Shown here: positions 44,528 through 52,841 of the stretch, piece after piece | Layout: the number at the start of each line of letters is the position of its first letter | Position numbering within the stretch: the first letter of the stretch is position 1 | Assembly: GCA_049652745.1 (NCBI GenBank) | Contig: JBASEY010000003.1 | Location: 1-52,841 of the forward strand | DNA from: JBASEY01 sp049652745 | GTDB taxonomy: Bacteria; CSSED10-310 | DNA: 52,841 nt | Direction: 5' to 3' | Program-made: the position numbers and the translations under genes | Notes under the pieces: generated by a model | The model's input: the letters and a program-made list of their open reading frames with translations, nothing else | Told to the model about the DNA's origin: nothing | Database searches by the model: none

Positions 44528-46156
44528 CTAAAGTGGTATTTTTCTTAACGAGTCGTTGTGTTTGTCATAAAAAAGCGCATGGACTTTGACTTTGGGGTAT
44601 TGAGTCCAATAGGCGGATTTATTCGGAAACATATCCATTACGGCTTTCAGTGAGTCGTCTCCGAGATCCCGTGCATAAACAACATCCGTGTTTAGAAGAG
44701 GATGATTGAAACTCGCTACCGAACCGAACCCCTGCCATCGCTTGTCCTGCACGAATACGATGGCATTGGTAATGCCAAGCTCCTCAACCGTATCGGGAAT
44801 AGTGCGCTTAATCCCGTTGAAGTTTTTCATGGCTGACACTGTCATGGGTACCAAAGAAACGATAGGTTTGGTTTTTAAATCATAATCCTTGCGGAAATAA
44901 AACTGGTTGATATTGGTGGCGATCAGAATTCCGGTGAAAATGTACAGACAAAAAGCTGTTGTCATTCTGGCGGATGAAAAAGATTTCCAGTTTCGTAAAA
45001 ACGTGTGGTTGTGAACCCATTCAGCGCTTTCCAAACAAACATCCATGCCGCGTGCAGATAACAGGACGACCATGGGCATAACTTCATAGATATACCGAGG
45101 GCCGTACATGATGGCGGAGCGCCAGTAAAAAGCATAGAGAAAGGGAATCGATATAAACGTCACATAAAAGAAATGATCGTATTCTTTTCGTTTAATCGGT
45201 ATCAGGGGGATGAGGAAAAACGAGAAATTGAACCAGCTCGGCCAGTTGAGCGCATAGGTGTGAAGCAGTTCCAGAAGGGCTCTGGTCGTTCCAAGGCCTT
45301 TGGCCGCTGTGTGGCCTGATCGGGCAACTCCGAGAGCGGAAAATGAATTGAAGAAGCGATTTAAAAGCTTGATCGATGTAGGCCCGACAGTCTCGCTGAC
45401 TTTTGTCTGAGTGGCAAACTGAAGTGTTTTGCCTGAAAGATTAGAGCTGTATAAAAAGAACATGCCGACCCAAATAAACAATACCATTAAAAAGATACTT
45501 AAATGGCGCAACGAGGATTTTTTAAAACCATCTCTGTTTCTCAAATGAAAACCGATCAAAGGTAAGGCCAGGGCGAAGGCGGTAAGAGGGCGGGTGTTAA
45601 AAAGAAGGCCGAGAGAGGATCCGGCAAAGACGGCGTTTTTTACCGAAGGAGCTTTCATTTGTCTGATAAAAAAGAGCAGCGAAGATGCTGTAAGGAAGAG
45701 GCCGAGAGGATGGGACATGTACGAAGCCGACATGACCATGAAAAAGGGTGAAGAGACAAGAAAAATAGCAGCCCAAAGGCCGACTCGACGGTTGTAGCAT
45801 TCAGTGCCGATTGTATAAACGAGAATAACGGTGATTGCGGCCAGCAATGGGTTGACAAGCCAAACAACGCCTGCTTGCATCCCCAGCATGGTGATAAACG
45901 GGTGCAGAAAAGGATAATGGCAATACCAGCGGCCATCTTTGATAACCAGCAGTTCCGATGAAAACGATTTCACGTTCTTGGGCGTTTCAATATAGGTGCG
46001 ACCCATTGCGAAAAGCCTGGCTTGAAACCATGTATTCACGGAATCTTGAACGTGAGGGACACGCTTCAGATAATCGGTATTGATTTTGGCCGCCCCCCAG
46101 AGCGCAGTCAGAGCGAGCAGAATAGAAAAGATGCTGACCCAGCGACCCCGGTTCAC
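44528..46156 (-). CDS. GT39-like (PMT/ArnT family) membrane glycosyltransferase
   Basis: 542 residues; GTG start with GGAGGGAACC, overlapping the upstream stop as GTGA. N-terminal TM followed by the periplasmic HVQDSVNTWFQARLFAMG, where the Asp matches the family's conserved acidic residue, then about ten TM segments, SYMSHPLGLFLTASSLLFF, and a soluble C-terminal domain. Transfers sugar from polyprenyl phosphate to an envelope acceptor; specificity unknown. Confidence 0.75.
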   Translation of the reverse strand: MNRGRWVSIFSILLALTALWGAAKINTDYLKRVPHVQDSVNTWFQARLFAMGRTYIETPKNVKSFSSELLVIKDGRWYCHYPFLHPFITMLGMQAGVVWLVNPLLAAITVILVYTIGTECYNRRVGLWAAIFLVSSPFFMVMSASYMSHPLGLFLTASSLLFFIRQMKAPSVKNAVFAGSSLGLLFNTRPLTAFALALPLIGFHLRNRDGFKKSSLRHLSIFLMVLFIWVGMFFLYSSNLSGKTLQFATQTKVSETVGPTSIKLLNRFFNSFSALGVARSGHTAAKGLGTTRALLELLHTYALNWPSWFNFSFFLIPLIPIKRKEYDHFFYVTFISIPFLYAFYWRSAIMYGPRYIYEVMPMVVLLSARGMDVCLESAEWVHNHTFLRNWKSFSSARMTTAFCLYIFTGILIATNINQFYFRKDYDLKTKPIVSLVPMTVSAMKNFNGIKRTIPDTVEELGITNAIVFVQDKRWQGFGSVASFNHPLLNTDVVYARDLGDDSLKAVMDMFPNKSAYWTQYPKVKVHALFYDKHNDSLRKIPL

Positions 46157-46914
46157 GGTTCCCTCCGCGTTTTCAGCCGAATGAATGCCTGGACGACCAC
46201 GGATGACAGGATAAAAACCGCTATAAAAGATGCCAGTATTGCTAAAGATACGCCATAAATCCGAGTAAATCTCAACACGAGAGATTTCATTCCTTCACAA
46301 AAAGGTTCGGCAATACTTTGAAGCTTATAAAATGATTGCTTGCCATCCTTAATGTATATCAAACATACCGCAAGCTCTCTCCAAAAACGGAATTGTGCCC
46401 GGCCATAGTTTTTATCGTCTCTAAACCTGAAATAGATTGAATTTTCAGCAGGATTGGATAGTGTCACATCGATGATATAATTCCTCCAAGAAGGGTCTCC
46501 AACAACGCCTATAGACTTTTTATCGCTTCGAATTCGTTTGTTGGGAGCACATAAAAACGAACCTTGCACAATCCACCATTCCAGATCCGCCAAATTCGAG
46601 CGCCCGTCAACCAATACCTCACCGGTATTCGGATCCGCCACAATTAACTGTCGATACTCCGATGGTTTAACCATCAATGGAGGGCGGCTGTCCTTGGAAA
46701 AACCCAGGCCGGGCATACCCGATGCCAATCCCTCGTTTTCCGGCACGTTTACAGAGAGCACAAGTTGATCGTTACAGGAAATGGTGTGTGTCAGGCCATT
46801 GACGATGATTTGTAACCGCACGACCGACCCTTCACGTGCCCAAAACCATAACATCCCGATCACGGCATTCCATGCCAAGAATAAAACCAATGATTTTTTC
46901 ATGGTGGCGGACAT
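46153..46914 (-). CDS. Membrane-anchored beta-sandwich protein, hypothetical
   Basis: About 253 residues from ATG 46914 (AGGAAT upstream; 46902 is an alternative). N-terminal TM (LVLFLAWNAVIGMLWFWA) and C-terminal TM (VSLAILASFIAVFILSSVVV). Between them a LamG/DUF1080-like stretch (LADLEWWIVQGSFLCAP, NYIIDVTLSNPAENSIYFRF). Likely a periplasmic sugar-binding partner of the glycosyltransferase it overlaps. Confidence 0.6.
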   Translation of the reverse strand: MSATMKKSLVLFLAWNAVIGMLWFWAREGSVVRLQIIVNGLTHTISCNDQLVLSVNVPENEGLASGMPGLGFSKDSRPPLMVKPSEYRQLIVADPNTGEVLVDGRSNLADLEWWIVQGSFLCAPNKRIRSDKKSIGVVGDPSWRNYIIDVTLSNPAENSIYFRFRDDKNYGRAQFRFWRELAVCLIYIKDGKQSFYKLQSIAEPFCEGMKSLVLRFTRIYGVSLAILASFIAVFILSSVVVQAFIRLKTRREP

Positions 46915-47155
46915 ATAGAATAATTCCTGGAAAGCATCATAAAGCAATGGCTTTATTCGGTCAACCCGAGATAATCCGGTTTAGTTGAAAGATGACGTTC
47001 CGGAGGTATATCTGAATTCGGCTTAGGATAAAAAAAGAAGACGGTTTCATTAAAAAGCGTGATGTTTGAAAGGAGTGATTTATAAGTCGATATCTGTTAA
47101 ATAAAAGGTCAGTGTCCGGATAAATTCCGGTTTATCGTTAAACTGTCGACAAAAA

Positions 47156-48076
47156 ATGTTCAAAACAGATAAGACCAAGTCACATTCCATGATAGCGACA
47201 TTGCTGGCTGTTACACGGCCCAAATTCCTGTTTCTTACCCCAGTTTGTGTCTTGCCGGGTATCGTCACGGCTTACAAACAGACACATTCGTTTCATTTCG
47301 TCCATGTTTTATTGGTGCTGCTGGGCGCTTTGGCTACGCATATCGGTGTCAATGTCTTAAACGAATACCAGGACTTTCGTTCCGGGCTCGATTATATCAG
47401 CCGGAAAACTCCGTTCAGCGGCGGGTCCGGAATGCTTCCCTCTCGACCGCAAGCGGCTCCCGCCGCCTTGATATTGGCCTCAGGTTCGCTGGTTTTTTCG
47501 GGAATAATTGGCGTTTATTTCAGCATTGTCACCGGTCCTTTGATCTGGATACCGGCAGCGATAGGATTGATTGTCATTGTCACCTATACAAAATATCTCA
47601 ATCGTTACCCCTTGTTATGTCTGGTGGCGCCCGGGTTGGGATTCGGGACGTGCATGGTTCTAGGTACGCATTATGCCTTGAGCGCTACATATACGCTTCA
47701 GGCTTTGTGTGCGTCGCTGATACCGTTTTTTTTGGTGAACAACCTGCTTTTGCTGAATCAGTTCCCTGATGTCGATGCCGATCAGCATGTCGGCCGTCGT
47801 CATTATCCCATCGCCGTCGGAAAATTCAAAAGCGCTGTGATTTTTATGCTGTTTTGGACGGCATCTTATATCACAATCCTTCTGTGTGTTTTGACGAACA
47901 TTTTCTCGACGGGCGCATTGCTGGGGTTGCTGACACTTCCTATCGCAATCCCGATGCAAGCAGGAGTTTTTCGTAATATAGACAGGTTTGAAGGCTTGAT
48001 ACCCTACATGGGATTGAACGTCTTGGTGATACTATTGACGCCGGTTCTGATGGCGTTGGGAATGTTGTATCGTTGA
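47156..48076 (+). CDS. UbiA/MenA-family prenyltransferase
   Basis: 306 residues, about nine TM segments. Both Asp-rich motifs are visible: NEYQDFRSGLD and NQFPDVDADQHVGR. The first resembles MenA. Attaches a prenyl chain to an aromatic acceptor, perhaps for menaquinone. No ribosome site close to the ATG. It is divergent from 46153-46914 and ends 22 nt before the convergent phasin-like gene. Confidence 0.85.
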   Translation: MFKTDKTKSHSMIATLLAVTRPKFLFLTPVCVLPGIVTAYKQTHSFHFVHVLLVLLGALATHIGVNVLNEYQDFRSGLDYISRKTPFSGGSGMLPSRPQAAPAALILASGSLVFSGIIGVYFSIVTGPLIWIPAAIGLIVIVTYTKYLNRYPLLCLVAPGLGFGTCMVLGTHYALSATYTLQALCASLIPFFLVNNLLLLNQFPDVDADQHVGRRHYPIAVGKFKSAVIFMLFWTASYITILLCVLTNIFSTGALLGLLTLPIAIPMQAGVFRNIDRFEGLIPYMGLNVLVILLTPVLMALGMLYR

Positions 48077-48098
48077 GTGGTTTTACATCAGGTGAACA

Positions 48099-48632
48099 CT
48101 ACGCCGGTGGTGGATTGGCGGGAGATTTCTTTTTTCTGGATGTCTTGGTTGGTTTTTTGGTGTCTGAAGTGGATTTATCAGGTGTTTTTCGCGTTGATGG
48201 AGCTGATTTCGGCGGCTTTTTTGAGGCGGATTTTGTTTTTTTACCGGATTCACTTTTTCCAATCGAATCCAGTTCATTCAACAATGAATCCAGTTGCTTT
48301 TCCAATGATCGCAGGTCGTCCAAAGTCGCGATATTCAATCGATTCAAGGTTTTGCGAACTCCCTCACTCATTCGTCCGGAAAAACTGTCGATCGCTTTAC
48401 CTGCTTCGGCCTTGAGATTTTCGCCTGCTTTAGAGGCTTCTTCTTTTGACAAGCTTCCTTTTTGAACCATTTCATCCATCTTTTTATCGATCGTCGAATC
48501 GATGGCCTGCTTCAAATTCAAACCACTTTTTACCAGATTCATTCCAAAACCCAGCGTATCCACCAATGAAAATGAAATATTGAGGCCTTGTTTCTTCTTT
48601 TCTTCGATTGGCGGCTTGTTATTTTTCGACAT
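48099..48632 (-). CDS. Phasin-like protein with basic Lys/Pro tail
   Basis: 177 residues; GGGAGG before the ATG. Helical core (SLVDTLGFGMNLVKSGLNLKQAIDSTID and following, MDEMVQKGSLSKEEASKAGE), then a Lys/Pro/Ser-rich tail (KKPPKSAPSTRKTPDKSTS...) that recalls PhaF-type phasins, whose tails bind DNA. Overlaps the PhaR gene by 14 nt. PHA-granule association is inferred from this context. Confidence 0.6.
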   Translation of the reverse strand: MSKNNKPPIEEKKKQGLNISFSLVDTLGFGMNLVKSGLNLKQAIDSTIDKKMDEMVQKGSLSKEEASKAGENLKAEAGKAIDSFSGRMSEGVRKTLNRLNIATLDDLRSLEKQLDSLLNELDSIGKSESGKKTKSASKKPPKSAPSTRKTPDKSTSDTKKPTKTSRKKKSPANPPPA

Positions 48633-49191
48633 TTTTCAGTCCTCCCGTGTCTGTTTCTTTCAATTGACTGATTTTTTGTTTAATTCGTTCAATTTTATCG
48701 ACCACTCGTTTCAAATCATCACGTTTGGGCACTTTCAACATTTCTCTGGCCAACGTTCCATCGATCAGGCGAGAAGTCGAGTCGCTGACTTTTTCAATTA
48801 TTCCTTTCAATTGATCCATGCTCTTTGGTTTCTCACGAATCGTTTCGATTTCGCGCTGATCGGAATTAGAAATGCGCGATGTGATTTGAGCTACCATATC
48901 TTTGCCGATATGGAGCATGTTATTGATAGCTTGAAACAAGGGATTTTCTTTGCTTTTCAAAATGCTTTTCAGATTTTCCAAGGAAACATGTCCGCCGCTC
49001 TCAGTTGGTTCAGAACGCATGATCAGTTGAATCAAGGTTTGCCGAGTGATGTCTTCGCCGCTGACGTTATCGATTACTTTGATCGGCTCATTATCGCGAA
49101 TCATTTTTTCGATATCCGCAAAATTGACATATTCCTTTCGAACAGTATCGTACATTTTCCTGTTTCTGTATCGCTTGATTACCCTTTCCAC
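48619..49191 (-). CDS. phaR: PhaR-type polyhydroxyalkanoate synthesis regulator
   Basis: 190 residues; GTG start with AGGAGG 6 nt upstream. The N-terminal ~60 residues (VIKRYRNRKMYDTVRKEYVN, then IEKMIRDNEPIKVIDNVSGED) are the PHA DNA-binding domain. The C-terminal part is a coiled coil (VVDKIERIKQKISQLKE). Binds granules and phasin promoters in studied bacteria. No PHA synthase lies in the window. Confidence 0.85.
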   Translation of the reverse strand: MERVIKRYRNRKMYDTVRKEYVNFADIEKMIRDNEPIKVIDNVSGEDITRQTLIQLIMRSEPTESGGHVSLENLKSILKSKENPLFQAINNMLHIGKDMVAQITSRISNSDQREIETIREKPKSMDQLKGIIEKVSDSTSRLIDGTLAREMLKVPKRDDLKRVVDKIERIKQKISQLKETDTGGLKNVEK

Positions 49192-49316
49192 TTTGGTCCT
49201 CCTGAGACAAGCCTGCTTTTTCGTAAAAATTTTCCGCAGCTCCAGAATTGAATATACAATTAATGACGCGGCGCGTCAAGATGGTTTGCCAAATATTTTG
49301 CAAAATGTCGCTAGGC

Positions 49317-49736
49317 TTAAGGTGATGATGATTTTGATGAGGGTTTCATGGCTACAGCCAGGTAAACGGACACCAATAAAATCCCTAGAACGGCCCCTGC
49401 GGCGTCCGCAAGAATATCCATCGGATCGAAGGTTCGTACTGGGACTGTGAATTGTATGCTTTCATCAATAATGCCGAAGACAATAGCGGTTACAGCGCCT
49501 ATGAATCTATGGCTTCCAAGATCGGGTTGCGGGCTTATTCCATGTAGGGCGATCCATGAGAGGATGGCCAGAATGCAATATGTCAGGGTATGCAAAAGCC
49601 AATCCGGACCAAGCGAATGGGTTGCGGCTGGACGGCCCCAAAATGCCATGTACAGCAGGGTGAGCATTTGCGTGATGGCAGGTATGATCAAGATCGATCT
49701 ATAGCGGGAGTGGGATATTTTGACGAGGTAAGTCAT
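49317..49736 (-). CDS. VanZ-family membrane protein
   Basis: 139 residues, four TM segments. WLLHTLTYCILA and the later IIDESIQFTVPVRTFDPMDILADAAGA match the VanZ signature (E-x-x-Q-x-F-x-P-x-R-x-x-x-x-x-D). Function in this context unknown; the start lacks a clear ribosome site. Confidence 0.8.
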   Translation of the reverse strand: MTYLVKISHSRYRSILIIPAITQMLTLLYMAFWGRPAATHSLGPDWLLHTLTYCILAILSWIALHGISPQPDLGSHRFIGAVTAIVFGIIDESIQFTVPVRTFDPMDILADAAGAVLGILLVSVYLAVAMKPSSKSSSP

Positions 49737-49976
49737 GATGACTGTGTATCATAAATGGAGTTTAACTCAAGAAAATTAATTGGTCGGGTAATTCCGTCTT
49801 CCATAGGGATTGAGCAATTTAGGCCGTTCCTGACAGAATGAATACCAAAGCTTTACACAAGCTCTCAGAAAAATTTTCCCCCAGGCATCGGTCCGGGAAG
49901 GGAAACAGGTCATTCGGAGGAGCCTGCGCCAAAATAAAAAAAGGCTACAACTGAAATAGCTCAGCTTAAATATCTA

Positions 49977-50005
49977 TTGACAAAATTGAAAAAGCGCTTT
50001 ATATA
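49977..50005 (+). promoter_or_regulatory. Sigma70-type promoter embedded in a TA/GA microsatellite
   Basis: TTGACA (49977) and TATATA (50000) are exactly 17 nt apart. The -10 is the first unit of a (TA)n(GA)n repeat. A perfect palindrome AAAGCGCTTT (49991-50000) lies in the spacer. Drives the small secreted-protein gene at 50069. The rest of the 49737-49976 gap shows nothing gene-like. Confidence 0.6.
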
Positions 50006-50026
50006 TATATATAGAGAGAGAGAGAA
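50000..50026. repeat. (TA)n(GA)n dinucleotide microsatellite
   Basis: About seven TA units followed by about six or seven GA units, between the predicted -10 and the ribosome site of the 50069 gene. Slippage here would change the -10/leader length. Confidence 0.8.
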
Positions 50027-50068
50027 CTGTTTATAGAAGTTCTATAACAGTGGCAAAAGGAGATGCAT

Positions 50069-50554
50069 ATGAAAAAGTTAGCAATTACTTTGGTAGTTCT
50101 GGCAATGAGTATTTCGGCCGTTGTTTGCTTCGCTGGAAGCACTCGATTATCAAAGGATTTGGGCGTTAGCTTTCGTGTGCCTGCAGAACATATCTATCCT
50201 GGTGATACCATCTACATCTATGTTGATGTATATAATCCGACCCAAGAGACATTTCGGGATATACCAGTTTTTGCTGTCTTTGATATCGGGCATGAATTGG
50301 ATCCGCGGACGACACTCTATTTCCCCCCACCTTCGCATTGGAGTGAATGGCACCCGGGAGATGTCCGGTATTATCAACTTGATATTCCACCAGGGATTAC
50401 AGAGATAGAACTCATGGCCCCGACGACATGGCCTGCTCAACCAGGTGGTGATCCTACCAGTGGTACGCCTTTTCTTTTCTTTACCGGGATGTCTGATCCT
50501 CTGTTTAAGAGAATATTGGGGACCACTGAGTGGCTCACACTGTATTTGTATTAA
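50069..50554 (+). CDS. Small secreted hypothetical protein
   Basis: 161 residues from ATG 50069; GGAG is well spaced for this ATG but too close for the one at 50063. Signal peptide MKKLAITLVVLAMSISAVVC, cleavage near FAG. The mature part is beta-rich and aromatic (HIYPGDTIYIYVDVYNPTQE; ELDPRTTLYFPPPSHW), with features of a small Ig-like extracellular domain. No family recognised. Confidence 0.7.
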   Translation: MKKLAITLVVLAMSISAVVCFAGSTRLSKDLGVSFRVPAEHIYPGDTIYIYVDVYNPTQETFRDIPVFAVFDIGHELDPRTTLYFPPPSHWSEWHPGDVRYYQLDIPPGITEIELMAPTTWPAQPGGDPTSGTPFLFFTGMSDPLFKRILGTTEWLTLYLY

Positions 50555-50574
50555 GCTGACGCAAAATTATAGTC

Positions 50575-50856
50575 TCAACTCCCGTAGTCCTGCTCAAGTA
50601 GCTGAGAAACAAGGGATCCAATGGATTTGAATTTGAACACGCGGCGCGGCTCACCAAGCCATGGGTCCAGAACCCTGCGGAGGGCATCAAAGATATCACC
50701 GATAGGCTCAGCGTCGATTTGAACGAGGTCAATATCTTCGGAGTATCGAGGAACTGACGACAGATAAAGCTTATGAAGAGCGGTTCCACCTCGCCATGCC
50801 GGTCGTGTCGATACTTGTTCTTGATTAATTAAATATTTCTTCAATTGCTCGGCTGA
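50575..50856 (-). pseudogene. AbiEii/AbiGii-type nucleotidyltransferase remnant
   Basis: The core WRGGTALHKLYLSSVPRYSED followed by IDLVQ is the AbiEii (DUF1814) nucleotidyltransferase signature. It is only ~95 codons against ~280-300 for the family. The N-terminus is cut at the IS21-like end (50857), and the reading frame ends early after EPRRVFKFK. It is clearly broken; no partner AbiEi gene is seen. Confidence 0.7.
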
Positions 50857-50915
50857 TGTGACTGGCCATTAAGATTTCCCCACTTTTTGGCCAATAAGAT
50901 TTCCCAGATTGGAAG
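50857..50915 (+). mobile_element. Solo IS21-family-like terminal end
   Basis: Starts TGTGACTGGCCATTAAGATT, continues with TCCCCACTTTTTGGCCAATAAG, and matches the end at 66-127 (opposite orientation) for ~50-60 nt with few differences. Beyond about 50915 the sequence is unlike the other copy, so the element body is missing. It interrupts the AbiEii gene. The 50916-51274 remainder has no recognisable gene apart from a promoter before 51275. Confidence 0.5.
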
Positions 50916-51201
50916 GCAGTCTAACTATTCTCACCCAGGAAAATCTAGGATTGGTTCGAGACTGCGATGGGGTCGGAATTCAGAGAGTTGCATGCAATGG
51001 TGGTTTCTTGAACTCCATATTCACGGATTTGAAGTGGGAAGTTAGAGGAAGACGTCAACTTGGGGTAGGAGGTCAACGAGGAATTAAATTATTTAAAAGC
51101 ATTGGCGTTTATCTGAATGATCCATTCCAATTATAAAAAATACTAGCAACCACAGAAACCTATTAATCGAAGTGTTTTCATAAGAATTTTCTGATTTGCA
51201 C

Positions 51202-51230
51202 TTGAAAATTCATTTAGACTTGCCTATTTT
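51202..51230 (+). promoter_or_regulatory. Candidate sigma70 promoter for the C39-like gene
   Basis: TTGAAA (51202), 17-nt spacer, TATTTT (51225), 44 nt before the ATG at 51275. Confidence 0.4.
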
Positions 51231-51274
51231 GAAAAAAAGTTTTTCTTTTCCTGAAAATTTGGCCGAGGAACTCT

Positions 51275-52795
51275 ATGACAGTTTTTAACAAAGACACAGT
51301 AAATCCCCTTATTCATTTAAACGAGCATAAAGATTGGCTCGAATTGCTTGATATTTGCGATGGCTGGATGACAGAACACAGTCTCAAGTTGCTCGAAGAA
51401 TATTTATGCAGTTGCGCAAAAAGTGTATTGATCGAAAAGGATTATCACGATAAAGATTATAGAGATACCTATTACAATTTTTATAGTAAGAAACACGCTA
51501 ATTACCCAACAACCTGTTTTAGATTGAATTTTTTTTCGAATAAAATCAGCACCCAAACGATGTGGAACCTCTCGCGTTACAACGAAGAATTCATAGGATT
51601 TTCGATCATCCGTCCGACCAGAATAAACACGATTGGAAGAACTGTTTTTGATCCACGGAAAATTGGATTTGTAAAAGGATTCATCCCACTAGCTAAATTT
51701 GAAGTACATATTCTAGGGTCGAGACTTTGCGTCGAAGGATTTCCCTATATAAGTCAAGACACAGATTTGACAATTTGTGCTCATGCTTCATGTTGGATGA
51801 TTTTTCGATATTTTTCTCAAAAATATCAAACGTATGCTGAAAAGCTACCATTTCAAATAACCCAATTAACCGAAGATCGCAGCTTGGGGCGTCTTGTCCC
51901 TTCAAGGGGAATTACGATTTTTCAGGTTTCAGAGATATTTGCAAATTTCGGGTTTTACCCTCTGGTGTATGATCGAAGCTTTTACTCTGATCCGAAATTA
52001 TTTGACAGACTGTTATACTATTATATCGAATCAGGTCTACCAGTCGTTGCTGGAATGAGTGGCAGAAAGCATGCAATAACCATAATCGGACATTATCCGG
52101 TCGAAAAACTGGATCTTAACGGAAAATCAAGCCCTATAAATGTTGCTGATTATGTTAATGGATTTGTTATCAATGATGACAACTTTCTTCCGTATCAGAG
52201 TTTACCTCGACTTGCAGGCATTCGGGGGCCTCATACATCACAATATAATTTAGCGGAAATAGATTCATTCGTCGTTCCGATCTATGAGAAAATTTATCTA
52301 CCCGCAGAGCATGTAGAAGCCCTAGCTATGAGCTATTTAAGACGGGATTCTAAATTTGATCCCACAAATTATGGATTAGATCTAAATGATTTGGTTATCC
52401 GGATTTTACTTACATCTTCCCGTTCCTACAAATATTTTCGCGTAGAAAATCCAATTCCGAATAATCTCGACAGAATATATCGGCAAATTTCAATGCCAAA
52501 ATTTATTTGGTTAGTTGAGATTACAACCAAAGCTCTTTATAGAGATAGGAAGGTTATCGGAGAAATTATTTTCGATGCTACAGCATCACATAAAGACAGA
52601 TTAGCCTTTATTACTATTCATTTTCCAAATCATCTATTTTATCATCAGAGAGATTCCAGCGACCCGAATGCAGGAGCTGAATTTGATTTGCATGATGCTT
52701 TACCTTATGCTATGTATGATGCGTGTGTAAAAAGTCTTGCATCCTACTCACAAATTAAAAATATGGAAAAACTGCAATTAGGTCAAATTTTTTGA
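51275..52795 (+). CDS. C39-like papain-fold protein, hypothetical
   Basis: 506 residues; GAGGAA 5 nt before the ATG. Mid-protein it shows a papain-like catalytic layout: Gln161 (YISQDTDLTICAHASCWM), Cys168, His266 (GRKHAITIIGH) and an acidic residue near 301 (INDDNFLPY). This resembles C39-type bacteriocin-peptidase folds. The N-terminal ~150 and C-terminal ~200 residues are unknown. No signal peptide and no ABC transporter beside it, so it is not a bacteriocin exporter. Next to broken mobile DNA, it may be an effector or defence protein; that is inference. Confidence 0.55.
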   Translation: MTVFNKDTVNPLIHLNEHKDWLELLDICDGWMTEHSLKLLEEYLCSCAKSVLIEKDYHDKDYRDTYYNFYSKKHANYPTTCFRLNFFSNKISTQTMWNLSRYNEEFIGFSIIRPTRINTIGRTVFDPRKIGFVKGFIPLAKFEVHILGSRLCVEGFPYISQDTDLTICAHASCWMIFRYFSQKYQTYAEKLPFQITQLTEDRSLGRLVPSRGITIFQVSEIFANFGFYPLVYDRSFYSDPKLFDRLLYYYIESGLPVVAGMSGRKHAITIIGHYPVEKLDLNGKSSPINVADYVNGFVINDDNFLPYQSLPRLAGIRGPHTSQYNLAEIDSFVVPIYEKIYLPAEHVEALAMSYLRRDSKFDPTNYGLDLNDLVIRILLTSSRSYKYFRVENPIPNNLDRIYRQISMPKFIWLVEITTKALYRDRKVIGEIIFDATASHKDRLAFITIHFPNHLFYHQRDSSDPNAGAEFDLHDALPYAMYDACVKSLASYSQIKNMEKLQLGQIF

Positions 52796-52841
52796 AAGTT
52801 GCCCCGGATTTCGAAAAAAAATCACTGTTATCTTATTGATA

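Noticed and set aside
66..50915. Whole window as one composite transposon between inverted IS21-like ends
   Set aside because: The interior contains lipid, protease and glycan genes typical of a chromosome, and the right end has no element body; separate insertions are simpler.
50909..51136. 75-codon plus ORF after the solo IS end
   Set aside because: Begins within the IS-end junction, no ribosome site, composition unlike protein; likely chance.

Overview
The window reads as a piece of a Gram-negative bacterial chromosome. The evidence is phosphatidylserine synthase/decarboxylase (a phosphatidylethanolamine membrane), a periplasmic HtrA/DegP protease, Wzx/Wzy-type surface glycan genes, and a PhaR/phasin-like pair. 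The mix (PhaR, Gld-type ABC exporter with DUF4340, ATP sulfurylase, MenA/UbiA prenyltransferase, IS21-like ends, nucleotidyltransferase/HEPN pairs) suggests Desulfobacterota (Deltaproteobacteria) or a neighbouring phylum. That placement is inference; there is no rRNA or other marker gene here.

Layout. (1) 1-12.97 kb is an AT-rich accessory region: a gene cut by an IS21-like end, a Panacea-like/MazF-like toxin-antitoxin candidate, a SecB-like chaperone with a small partner, a 1025-residue ankyrin protein between two diverged ~190-bp repeats, an MNT/HEPN pair, a PD-(D/E)XK nuclease operon with a repeated inverted-repeat operator, and two ~500-bp direct repeats around a small zinc-ribbon gene. 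(2) 12.98-25.4 kb, all on the minus strand, is the most unusual part. ATP sulfurylase and APS kinase (PAPS synthesis) and a PHP-type phosphatase (a candidate for recycling PAP) are interleaved with four paralogous alkaline-phosphatase-superfamily enzymes, plus a fusion of an LPG-synthase/flippase-like membrane domain to a sulfatase-fold domain with a Thr nucleophile. Four of these proteins, including the APS kinase, end in the same short tail (R-L-x-x-L-G-Y-L or a close variant). No sulfotransferase is visible. (3) 25.5-36.8 kb holds envelope genes: SGNH hydrolase, pssA-psd, a SerB-like HAD phosphatase, a degenerate M29-like peptidase, a GldA/GldF/GldG/DUF4340 export operon, and HtrA. (4) 36.9-47 kb is a surface-glycan locus: O-antigen ligase/polymerase, GT-C enzymes, an asparagine-synthase-like amidotransferase lacking Cys2, an alpha/alpha-barrel protein, and a Wzx flippase. 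(5) 47.1-49.7 kb holds a UbiA/MenA prenyltransferase, PhaR and a phasin-like protein, and VanZ. (6) 49.7-52.8 kb is accessory again: a small secreted protein whose predicted -10 lies in a TA/GA microsatellite, an AbiEii remnant cut by a second IS21-like end, and a C39-like cysteine peptidase-fold protein.

How the genes may work together. Region 2 probably makes PAPS and uses several AP-fold hydrolases or transferases on lipid- or glycan-linked phosphate or sulfate esters. The adjacent PE synthesis genes and glycan genes could supply donors and acceptors. This is inference from context. I saw no CRISPR array, tRNA or rRNA. All functions are read from sequence motifs by eye; no database search was possible.
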